DNA of 9,425 nt from CAYFKJ01 sp964401845 (lineage in GTDB: Bacteria > Pseudomonadota > Alphaproteobacteria > UBA2966). Below are positions 1-7,500 of this stretch, piece by piece; the stretch's first letter is position 1; each line of letters begins with the position of its first letter. The notes below the pieces were generated by a model. That model searched no databases and was not told the origin of the DNA. It saw only the letters and a program-made list of their open reading frames with translations. The stretch lies in assembly GCA_964401845.1 (NCBI GenBank), contig CAYOAD010000164.1, positions 1-9,425 on the forward strand, given 5' to 3'. Made by a program: the position numbers and the translations under genes.

Positions 1-855
1 ACCTGGCTGGCCCAAACCAGCCGTATGCGCCAGGTGGCCGCCCGCTTCGGCCTGCCCTGCACGGTCTACATGGGCGCCGTCGACATTGAGCGCCAGCAGC
101 CCAACGTCTTCCGCATGCGCCTCCTGGGCGCCGAGGTGGTGCCCGTGACCTCCGGTTCGTCGACCCTGAAAGACGCCATGAACGAGGCGTTGCGCGACTG
201 GGTGACGAACGTCGAGGACACCTTCTACATCATCGGCACCGCCGCCGGACCGCACCCCTATCCGGCCCTGGTGCGTGATTTTCAGTCGGTCATCGGCAAC
301 GAGGCCAAAGCGCAGATGCAGGCCGCCGAGGGCCGCCTGCCGGATACCGTGCTGGCCTGCATCGGCGGCGGCTCCAACGCCATCGGCCTCTTTCACCCCT
401 TCCTCGATGACGAGGACGTGCGCATCATCGGCGTCGAGGCGGCGGGACACGGCGTCGAGACGGGCCAGCACGCGGCCTCCCTCAGCGCCGGGCGGCCCGG
501 CGTGCTGCACGGCAACCGCACCTACCTTTTGCAGGATGGCGATGGCCAGATCATCGAAGCGCACTCGATCTCCGCCGGTCTCGATTACCCCGGCATCGGG
601 CCGGAACACGCCTGGCTCAACGATATCGGCCGGGTTGAGTACGTCTCGGTCACCGACGACGAGGCCCTGGCGAGTTTCCAGCTTTGCAGCCGGCTGGAGG
701 GCATCATTCCGGCGCTGGAGCCCGCCCATGCTCTGGCGCATGTCGAAAAACTGGCGCCGACGCTGCCCAAGGACCATATCCTGCTGATGAACATGTGCGG
801 ACGGGGCGACAAGGACATCTTCACTGTGGCCGATGCCCTGGGGGTCGAGATATGA
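1..855 (+). CDS. trpB: Tryptophan synthase beta chain, 3' part (N-terminus outside window)
   Basis: PLP enzyme that condenses indole with L-serine to give tryptophan, working in the cytoplasm as an alpha2beta2 complex with TrpA. The frame is open from base 1. About 284 codons are visible, against roughly 400 in the family, so some 120 N-terminal residues, including the PLP-lysine, lie outside. Family landmarks are clear from about base 40: CTVYMGAVDIERQ, GTAAGPHPYP, the PLP-phosphate loop GGGSNAIG (from base 364), SISAGLDYPGIGPEHA, EGIIPALEPAHA and MCGRGDKDIF near the end. In the last motif Cys stands where the Salmonella enzyme has Ser377. Codons 1-12 do not match the family: the serine-binding loop (ETGAGQHG in other TrpBs) should be here but is unrecognisable, probably a sequence or assembly error. 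The stop TGA overlaps the trpA start as ATGA. The identity is secure; the first 36 bases are not. Confidence 0.97.
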   Translation, partial: TWLAQTSRMRQVAARFGLPCTVYMGAVDIERQQPNVFRMRLLGAEVVPVTSGSSTLKDAMNEALRDWVTNVEDTFYIIGTAAGPHPYPALVRDFQSVIGNEAKAQMQAAEGRLPDTVLACIGGGSNAIGLFHPFLDDEDVRIIGVEAAGHGVETGQHAASLSAGRPGVLHGNRTYLLQDGDGQIIEAHSISAGLDYPGIGPEHAWLNDIGRVEYVSVTDDEALASFQLCSRLEGIIPALEPAHALAHVEKLAPTLPKDHILLMNMCGRGDKDIFTVADALGVEI

Positions 856-1706
856 GCGGCGACATCGCCGGCGGCACGGCCCGCCTCGACGCCCGTTTTG
901 CCACCCGGCAAAGCCAGGGCGGGTCCGCCTTCGTGACCTTCGTGATGGCGGGCGACCCCGATCATGAGACCTCGCTGGGCATCGTCCGGGGGCTGGCCGA
1001 CGCCGGTGCCGACGTCATCGAGCTTGGCATGCCCTTCACCGATCCCATGGCCGACGGACCGGCCATTCAGGCGGCGGGCCTGCGCGCCCTGGCGGCGGGT
1101 GCCGATATGCGCCGCACGCTCGACCTGGTGCGCGAATTCAGGGCCGACGACCGGGAAACGCCTATCGTTCTGATGGGCTATTTCAATCCCATTCACTACT
1201 ACGGTGTGGAGGCGTTCCTTGACGACGCGAAAGCCGCCGGCGTCGATGGCCTGATCGTCGTCGACCTGCCGCCCGAGGAAGATGCCGAGCTTTGCCTGCC
1301 GGCGCTGGAAGCGGGCCTCAGCTTCATCCGGCTGGCCACGCCGACGACCGACGACAAACGCCTGCCCAAGGTCCTGGCCAATACCTCGGGCTTCGTCTAC
1401 TACGTCTCAATCACCGGCATAACGGGCGCCGCCGCGCCCGATGCCGATGTCGTGGGCGCCGCGGTGGGCCGCATCAAGCGCCACACCGACCTGCCGGTCG
1501 CGGTCGGTTTCGGCATCCGCACGCCGGACCAGGCGGGCGCCATCGCGCAGGCCGCCGACGGCGCCGTCGTCGGCACCGCATTCATCGATATCATCGCCGA
1601 CAACCTGGACGGCGAAGGCCGCGCCCAACCCGGTCTGGTCGACGCCGTCAGCGACCTCGCCCGCGCTCTGGCGGAGCGCATTCACGCCGCCGCTCCCGTC
1701 GAGTAG
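852..1706 (+). CDS. trpA: Tryptophan synthase alpha chain
   Basis: TIM-barrel lyase that cleaves indole-3-glycerol phosphate to indole and glyceraldehyde 3-phosphate and channels indole to TrpB. It has 284 residues, close to the usual 265-280. The catalytic acids are visible: Glu57 in ELGMPF and Asp68 in TDPMADGP, matching Salmonella Glu49 and Asp60. Tyr183 in FVYYVSITGITG corresponds to Tyr175. The phosphate-binding glycines are in GFGIRTPDQ (219-227) and VVGTAFIDII (239-248), where Thr242 replaces the usual Ser of GSA. The ATG at 852 was chosen because it gives normal family length, overlaps the trpB stop as ATGA, and follows a G-run (840-844) that could act as a weak ribosome site. The frame stays open upstream to 684, but that part lies inside trpB and does not resemble TrpA. 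The overlap suggests translational coupling, fitting the 1:1 complex. Confidence 0.98.
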   Translation: MSGDIAGGTARLDARFATRQSQGGSAFVTFVMAGDPDHETSLGIVRGLADAGADVIELGMPFTDPMADGPAIQAAGLRALAAGADMRRTLDLVREFRADDRETPIVLMGYFNPIHYYGVEAFLDDAKAAGVDGLIVVDLPPEEDAELCLPALEAGLSFIRLATPTTDDKRLPKVLANTSGFVYYVSITGITGAAAPDADVVGAAVGRIKRHTDLPVAVGFGIRTPDQAGAIAQAADGAVVGTAFIDIIADNLDGEGRAQPGLVDAVSDLARALAERIHAAAPVE

Positions 1707-1715
1707 AGTACACCC

Positions 1716-2708
1716 ATGAACTGGCTTACAAATTTCGTCCGGCCCAAGATCAGGGCCCTGGTGCGCAAGGACGACGACCGCGAAACGCTGTGGGAGAAAT
1801 GCCCGTCCTGCGGCCAGATGGTCTTCCACCGCGATCTCGCGGCGGCGTTGCGCGTCTGTCCGCACTGCGACCATCATCTCAGGCTCCGGGCCAGCGACCG
1901 GTTGGCTCAGATGTTCGACGAGGGTAAATTCGAGCGCATCTCCCTGCCCCAGGTGCAGGCTGATCCGCTGAAGTTCCGCGACGAAAAACGCTATACCGAG
2001 CGGCTCAAGGACAACCGGGCCAAAACCGGCGAGGACGAAGCGGTAATCGTCGCCCACGGCACCATGGGCGGCCTCGGGGCTGTTATCGTGGTGCAGGACT
2101 TCGCCTTCATGGGCGGTTCCATGGGCTTGGCCGTGGGCGAGGCGCTGATCGCCGGGGCCGAGCGTGCCGTTGCCGACAATACCCCTCTGATCGTCTTCGC
2201 CGCCGCCGGGGGAGCGCGCATGCAGGAAGGCATTCTCTCGCTGATGCAGATGCCGCGCACCACCATCGCCGTCGAACAGGTGCGCGAGGCGGGCCTGCCC
2301 TATATCGCCGTGCTGACCGATCCGACGACGGGCGGCGTGACCGCGTCCTTCGCAATGATCGGCGACATCCAGATCGCCGAACCCGGCGCCCTGATCGGCT
2401 TCGCCGGCCAGCGCGTCATTCAGGACACCATCCGCGAGCAACTGCCGGAAGGCTTCCAGCGCGCCGAATACCTGTTGGAACACGGCATGCTGGACATGGT
2501 GGTGCACCGCCACGAGCTGCGGGCGACGCTGGTGCGCATCATCGATCTTCTGATGAACCAGACGCAATCGCTGGCGTCACCGACCCCGGCTTTCGAAGCC
2601 CCCGCCCTGACCGCCCCCGAACAGGCGCCCGAGGCGGCCGAGGCGGAAACCCCGGACGCCGTTTTCGAGGACGAGGCAGACGGCGACGGCGACGGCGAAC
2701 AAAAATAA
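1716..2708 (+). CDS. accD: Acetyl-CoA carboxylase carboxyltransferase subunit beta
   Basis: Beta subunit of the carboxyltransferase half of acetyl-CoA carboxylase. With AccA it transfers the carboxyl group from biotinylated AccB to acetyl-CoA, making malonyl-CoA for fatty-acid synthesis in the cytoplasm. The 330 residues begin with a zinc ribbon, Cys29-x2-Cys32 and Cys48-x2-Cys51. A crotonase-fold carboxyltransferase domain follows, with GEDEAVIVAHG (105-115), the glycine-rich FMGGSMGLAVGEA (131-143), AAAGGARMQEG (162-172), TDPTTGGVTASFAMIGD (201-217) and GFAGQRVIQ (228-236). Residues from about 286 form an Ala/Pro/Glu tail ending in a strongly acidic stretch with a short GAC-GGC codon repeat, so the protein is somewhat longer than the 304-residue E. 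coli AccD. The ATG is 9 nt after the trpA stop, with only a poor ribosome site (GAG within 1701-1708), so translation probably depends on upstream ribosomes. It lies in one transcription unit with trpBA and folC. Confidence 0.98.
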   Translation: MNWLTNFVRPKIRALVRKDDDRETLWEKCPSCGQMVFHRDLAAALRVCPHCDHHLRLRASDRLAQMFDEGKFERISLPQVQADPLKFRDEKRYTERLKDNRAKTGEDEAVIVAHGTMGGLGAVIVVQDFAFMGGSMGLAVGEALIAGAERAVADNTPLIVFAAAGGARMQEGILSLMQMPRTTIAVEQVREAGLPYIAVLTDPTTGGVTASFAMIGDIQIAEPGALIGFAGQRVIQDTIREQLPEGFQRAEYLLEHGMLDMVVHRHELRATLVRIIDLLMNQTQSLASPTPAFEAPALTAPEQAPEAAEAETPDAVFEDEADGDGDGEQK

Positions 2709-2711
2709 TTC

Positions 2712-4063
2712 GTGACCGCGCGCGCCTCCCAAAGCATCCTGGAGCGGCTGAAATCGCTCCATCCCAAGCGCATCGACCTTTCCCTGGGCCGCATGGAGCG
2801 CCTGCTGGATCGGCTGGACCACCCCGAACGCAAGCTCGCGCCGGTCATCCATGTCGCCGGCACCAACGGCAAGGGCTCCACGACNNNNNNNNNNAAGCCA
2901 TGCTCGAAGCGGCAGGCTTCGCCGTTCACGTCTACACCTCGCCCCACCTCGTTCATTTCAACGAGCGCATCGCGCTGGCCGCCCCCGGCGGCGCCGCGCC
3001 CATCGGCGAGGCGGAACTGGCGGATCTGCTGACCGAGTGCGAGACCGCCAACGGGCCCGAGCCCATCACCTACTTCGAGATCACGACGGCCTGCGCCTTC
3101 CTGGCCTTTTCCCGCCACCCCGCCGATTTCGTCCTGCTGGAGGTCGGCCTCGGTGGCCGGCTCGACGCCACCAACGTCATCGACCGGCCCGCCCTCACGG
3201 TCATCACGCCCATATCCATCGACCACGTGCAGTTTCTCGGCGGCGAGCTGCGCGGTATCGCGGCCGAAAAGGCGGGTATCCTCAAAACCGGCGTCCCGGG
3301 CATCATTGCCGCCCAGCCCGATGACGCCTTGACGGCCATCGATGCGCGCGCCGCGGAGATCGGTGCGCCGCTGGTCCATGCCGGGTCCGGCTGGGGGATC
3401 GAAACCGACGCCGGGGAGGGCTTCGTCGTAACCAGCGGGGAGCGGCGGGCGGCCTTACCCGCGCCCGCCCTGCCCGGCCCGCACCAGATCGCCAATGCCG
3501 GTCTGGCAGCGGCCGCCCTGATGTCGTTAGCCAACCTTGAAATTGACGATGCTGCGTTGGCAAGCGGGACGCAAAGCGCCGTGTGGCCGGGCCGTCTGCA
3601 GGATCTCAGCCAGACGGGCCTGGCGCTGGCGCTGGCGCCCGGTTCCGAACTCTGGCTCGACGGCGGTCACAACACGGCGTCGGGGGAGGCGCTGGCCGAG
3701 ACCCTCGGTCAGTGGGCCGCGGCCGATGGCGGTGCGAAGCCGCTCCATCTCATCTCCGGCATGATGAACGTGAAGGACGCGACGGGCTTTTATGCCGCCT
3801 TCAAATCCCTCTCGCCGCACATCACCGCCGTCGCCATCCCGGACGAGGTCAATACCCTCAGCGCCGCCGAGGTGCGCAGTCAGATCGCCGGCGCCGGCAT
3901 GGCGGCAACCGAAGCCCCCGACGTCGTCAGCGCCCTGGCGGCCATCGGCAGCGAAAACGCAGCCACCCCCGTCCGCGTCCTCATTTGCGGCTCCCTCTAC
4001 CTCGCCGGCCACGTCCTGGCTGAACTGGAGGGTCTGGAAAAACAAGGCGGCGAGTTGGCGTAA
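2712..4063 (+). CDS. folC: Bifunctional dihydrofolate synthase / folylpolyglutamate synthase (interrupted by assembly gap)
   Basis: ATP-dependent Mur-ligase-family enzyme that joins L-glutamate to dihydropteroate and then extends folates with further glutamates, in the cytoplasm. The first 57 residues are in one frame and end in the P-loop GTNGKGST. Ten Ns follow (2885-2894), and the protein resumes in another frame with AMLEAAGF. Downstream come TSPHLVHFNERI, TYFEITTACAF, the signature EVGLGGRLDATN (3140-3175), TPISIDHVQFLG, EKAGILK with the lysine often carbamylated in this family, PGPHQIANA (about 3475-3501), WPGRLQ and WLDGGHN (3652-3672). Nothing looks decayed, so I read one intact gene of about 450 residues whose shift comes from the wrong number of Ns. 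The GTG start at 2712 is 3 nt after the accD stop; I chose it because the LKSLHPKRIDLSLGRMERLL region just after it is typical of FolC N-termini. Only a weak ribosome site is visible, suggesting coupling to accD. Confidence 0.94.
2885..2894. other. Assembly gap of 10 Ns inside folC
   Basis: Ten undetermined bases just after the folC P-loop. The codons before and after are both good FolC but in different frames. Alignment from memory to E. coli FolC (GKGTT-CRTLE-SILMAAG) predicts about 11 missing bases, that is the end of one codon, three full codons and the first base of another. A 10-base placeholder would then create a false -1 shift. A true gap of 11 plus a multiple of three would also restore the frame. 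Confidence 0.97.
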
Positions 4064-4091
4064 AAAAACGGACGCCCGGGGGCGTCCGTTT
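4062..4091 (-). terminator. Intrinsic terminator of trxA, possibly bidirectional
   Basis: A perfect 11-bp inverted repeat, AAACGGACGCC at 4066-4076 and GGCGTCCGTTT at 4081-4091, with a 4-nt loop (4077-4080). Read on the minus strand the GC-rich stem runs into seven consecutive T (complement of 4062-4068), the textbook rho-independent layout, 22 nt after the trxA stop. Read on the plus strand only three T follow, so it would end folC transcripts less well. The T-run overlaps the last two bases of the folC stop codon, so the two convergent units share this element. Confidence 0.9.
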
Positions 4092-4112
4092 CGTGATCGT
4101 GTGAGAGCCCGG

Positions 4113-4436
4113 TCAGATGACCGATTCGATCCATTCCTGCAGCTTGCCCTTGGGCAGTGCGCCGACTTTGGTGGCGGCGACCTGGCCGTCCTTGAACAGC
4201 ATCAGGGTGGGAATGCCGCGCACGCCGAATTTGGTCGGCGTCACGGGATTGTCGTCGATGTTGAGCTTGGCGATGGTCACCCGCTCCCCCATCTCGCCTG
4301 AGATTTCCTCGAGCGCCGGGGCGATCTGCTTGCAGGGGCCGCACCATTCTGCCCAGTAATCGACCAGAACCGGTGTGGAGGAATTGATGACATCGCTGTC
4401 GAACGAATCGTCACTTACGTGTGTAATGGTGCTCAT
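4113..4436 (-). CDS. trxA: Thioredoxin
   Basis: Small cytoplasmic dithiol-disulfide oxidoreductase that passes electrons from thioredoxin reductase to ribonucleotide reductase, methionine sulfoxide reductases, peroxiredoxins and other targets. The 107 residues match the classic length of E. coli Trx1 (about 108). The active site WCGPC is at 31-35 (Cys32 and Cys35), the buried acid is Asp26 in VDYWAEW, and the cis-proline is Pro76 in GIPTLMLFKDG. There is no signal peptide. The start at 4436 gives MSTITHVSDDSF, with AGGG 6 nt upstream. An in-frame start farther out at 4496 would add 20 residues atypical of the family and would overlap the -35 box. The gene lies downstream of addBA on the same strand but has its own likely promoter in the 69-nt gap and a strong terminator after it, so it is probably expressed at least partly independently. 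Confidence 0.98.
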   Translation of the reverse strand: MSTITHVSDDSFDSDVINSSTPVLVDYWAEWCGPCKQIAPALEEISGEMGERVTIAKLNIDDNPVTPTKFGVRGIPTLMLFKDGQVAATKVGALPKGKLQEWIESVI

Positions 4437-4442
4437 GGTGGA

Positions 4443-4446
4443 CCCT
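4443..4446 (-). promoter_or_regulatory. Ribosome binding site of trxA
   Basis: AGGG on the minus strand, 6 nt before the ATG at 4436. It supports this start over the in-frame codon at 4496. Confidence 0.6.
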
Positions 4447-4467
4447 ATCTTGGCAGCTGTTGGAAGG

Positions 4468-4496
4468 ACTCTACGAACGCGACTTGCCGCCGTCAA
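4468..4496 (-). promoter_or_regulatory. Candidate sigma70-type promoter of trxA
   Basis: On the minus strand a TTGACG box (4491-4496, five of six matches to the -35 consensus) is followed after exactly 17 nt by TAGAGT (4468-4473, four of six matches to the -10 consensus). It lies wholly within the addA-trxA gap, starting 9 nt after the addA stop. Transcription would begin near 4461, giving a leader of about 25 nt that contains the AGGG ribosome site. Box quality, spacing and location agree, but this rests on pattern matching only. Confidence 0.55.
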
Positions 4497-4505
4497 GCGA
4501 ACGCG

Positions 4506-7500
4506 TCAATTCGCCGCGCCCTCGGGCGCGAACTCAATAAGTAGGTGTTCCGGCAGCGGCATCAAGACCCCCGAATCGGTCCACAGCAGCGCGCATTCGA
4601 CCGCCCGGCCGGGATAAATGCGAGCCAGCGCAGCCCTGTAAGCCGCCATTTGCGCCAGATACAGCGCCGAAACCTCGTCAACGCGGGCAGGCGGCGGGCG
4701 GTTGGTCTTGTAATCGATCACCAGAATTTTATCCGGTTCAACCAGCAGGCGATCGACCTGTCCCGAAATCACATGTTCCCCCAAAGCGCCGGCGATATTG
4801 ACCTCGGCGCGGCTGCCGGGACCGAATATGGGCGCAAATTCAGGGTGTTCCATGACACGTAGGGTTTCGTCGGCGATGTCTTGCCGTTTTTCTTCATCAA
4901 GCCCGTGGGCCGGATTGGCGAGGTAGCGCGCGGCGGCCTCGGCGCGCATTTCCGGCGCCAATTCCGGCAGCGTCTCCAACAATCGGTGGATCAACCGTCC
5001 CCTGAGGAACCTCGCCTCGCCGTCATCGCGCAAGGGTGGCCGGACGGGCGGTTCCTCCCCGTCACCGCGGGACGGCGCCAGCGGTTTCGGCGGGGCGGGC
5101 TCGGGCGGCGGCGGGGTGCGGATCCAATCGGGCAGCGGATAGGTCTCCCGGATTTCGCCGCCAGGCTCCCTGGTCCGGTCGGGCTCTCCCTCTTGTTTAG
5201 TCTCAAGCCGCCAGGCCACGCCGTCGCCGCCCTCCGTCGGATCCGCCCAGCCGTCCATGGCCCGGCGCACCATTTCGTACCAGCAATCGTCAGAGCTCTT
5301 GCGGCTGGTTTCCCAGCCGCCGATGTAAAGACGATCCTCGGCCCGAGTCAGCGCCACGTACAGGAGCCGGCGGTATTCCTGATCGCGCAGGCGGCGGGCC
5401 CGGCCGCGGGCTTCCCGCGACACCGGCTCCGCACTCGCCGCGGTTCCGGGCCAGAGCATGAGCGGCGGCTGCCCGGCATCAGCCGGATCAAGCCACATCA
5501 GGTGGTCGTCCTGGCCCGGCACCCGGACGGTGTCGGGCAGGATGACGACGGGCGCCTGCAGCCCCTTGGCGCCATGAACCGTCATGACGCGAACTTCGTC
5601 GCGGCCCAGCTCCGGGTCGCGTTTGACCTCCGCCTCACCGGCGTCGACCCAGCGCAGGAAGCCCTGCAGCGAGGGCGTATGGCTCTGTTCGAACTGCAGC
5701 GCCAGCGCCAGGAACTCGTTGATGGGATCGTTGACCTCCGGGCCCAACCGCGCCATCAAACGCCGCCGTCCACCGGCTGGGCCGAGCAGATGAGCGAAGA
5801 ATTCATAGGGCGGCGCGAAATCGGCCCGCCGCAGCAGGTCCGCCAGCAGATCGACCGCCCGGCCCCAGTCATCCCGTTCCGCCGCCCTGGCCTGCAGCGT
5901 CCGCCACAAGGTTGCGGTGCGGCGGTGCGCCAATTCAAACAGATCGTCGTCATCGAGGTTGCACAAAGGGCCCTTCAGGACCTCGGCCAACGCCAGTTCA
6001 TCCTCCGGCAGCAAAGCAAAGCGCACCACCGACAGAAGGTCCAGCACGGCGAGTTGGTCGGCCAGCACCATGCGGTCGGTACCGGCCACCGGCACGCCCT
6101 GTGATTTCAAGGCGGCGACGACCTCGGCGACGAAGTCCGCCCGGCGCTGCACCAGGATCATGATGTCGCCCGGCCGCATCCCCCGGTCGCGGCTTTCCAG
6201 GCGCTCGCCATTCGCCAGCCAATCCCTGACGCGGCCAGCGATATGGCCGGCCAGGCGGGCGCTGGGGCTGAGTTCGGCTTGCTGGGTTACCGGCAAGGAC
6301 CAGTCGCCGTCGTCGTCGTCGGCCGGCGTCACCAGCGGCCATAATTCGACCAGACCGCCTTGGCCCCGGCGGAAGGAGAAATGCCTGACTTCGCCGTCGT
6401 CGAACATCAGGCCATCGCGCGCGTCCTCGGCGGCGAAAACCCGGTCGACCAGTTGCAGGACGGCGTCGGTCGAGCGGAACGACACGGCCAACTCCACAGG
6501 GCGCCAGCGCTGATCGGTTTCCTTCACCCGCACCGCGAAGAGATCGCGCGTCGCCGCAAAGGCCGCCGGATCGGCGCGCTGGAAGCCATATATCGACTGT
6601 TTGGCGTCGCCGACGGCAAAAACGGTGCGCCCCATTTCACGCGCGCCTTCACCGGCGAAAAACTCCTCGGCCAGGGCTTTGACGACGGCCCACTGATCCG
6701 GGTTGGTGTCCTGCGCCTCGTCGATCAGGATGTGATCGAGGCCGCCGTCCAGCTTGAACAGCACCCATTCGGCCGCCTCGGCGCGGGACAGCAGATCGCG
6801 CGTCAGCAGGATGAGATCGTCGTAATCGAGCCGCGCGTGGCGGCGTTTGAGATCGTCGTAGGCCGTCAGCAAAGCGCCGGCAAGGCTGAGCAAAGCGGCC
6901 GTCCCCTCCGCCACCGCCACGGCGGCCAGGCGCTCGCGAACCTCGATTAGGCGTGCCGCCTCTTCGGCCATGATGTCCACCACCTCGGGCATGGCTTCCG
7001 TTACCCCCTTGGTGGCGAGACGCGCGCGGGCTGTTCCCTCCTTGGTGAGGAACACGGCGGTATAATCCTCGAATTTTTCCTGGCGCCCCTCGGATAGGGC
7101 CAGCCAGTCGGCCATGACGGCGGCGCTTTTGCGGTCCGTCGGGCTGCCGGCGGCCAGCGCCTGCGCAGCCTTGGCCAGATTCGTCTTGGCGAAGGCCCCG
7201 TCGGCGCAGGCGGCCTCGATGAGCCCCGAAGCAGTGTCGTCATTCTCGAGCCCCAGACGCTCCCGCGTTACGTCGATCACGCCGGCAAGGCCGCCATGGT
7301 TCGCGAACAAAGCCGAAAAACGCCGCCTTTCAGACGCCAGGGCCGCGATGACTTCGCCGAAAACCTGTTCGCCAGCCCGTTCCGTGACGACGCCCAGAGC
7401 GTCCCTCAGACCGGGTGTGTGGCGCGCCTCGGCCAGAACCCTGTCGCGCGCCGCCATCAACATTTCCGACGACGTGCGCTCATCCATCACCTGGAAATGA

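Noticed and set aside
684..851. Longer N-terminus for TrpA starting at 684
   Set aside because: This stretch overlaps trpB in another frame and adds residues unlike TrpA. The start at 852 has the classic ATGA overlap and normal length.
1407..2567. Minus-strand open frame of 386 codons opposite trpA and accD
   Set aside because: Antisense shadow spanning two well-identified genes; its composition (many His, Gly, Asp) mirrors their codons and no family is recognisable.
2420..3379. Minus-strand open frame of 319 codons crossing the N gap
   Set aside because: It runs through undetermined bases and is antisense to accD and folC; not a credible gene.
2885..4063. folC as a pseudogene or two separate genes
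   Set aside because: All family motifs are present on both sides of the Ns and the shift coincides exactly with the placeholder gap.
4437..4496. N-terminal extension of thioredoxin by 20 residues
   Set aside because: It would start inside the -35 box, lacks family similarity, and the ATG at 4436 has a good ribosome site and gives standard length.
4881..6104. Plus-strand open frame of 407 codons opposite addA
   Set aside because: It lies wholly antisense to an addA with intact motifs. Its protein is Arg/Gly/Pro/Gln-rich without a recognisable domain, as expected from the low stop frequency of GC-rich DNA.
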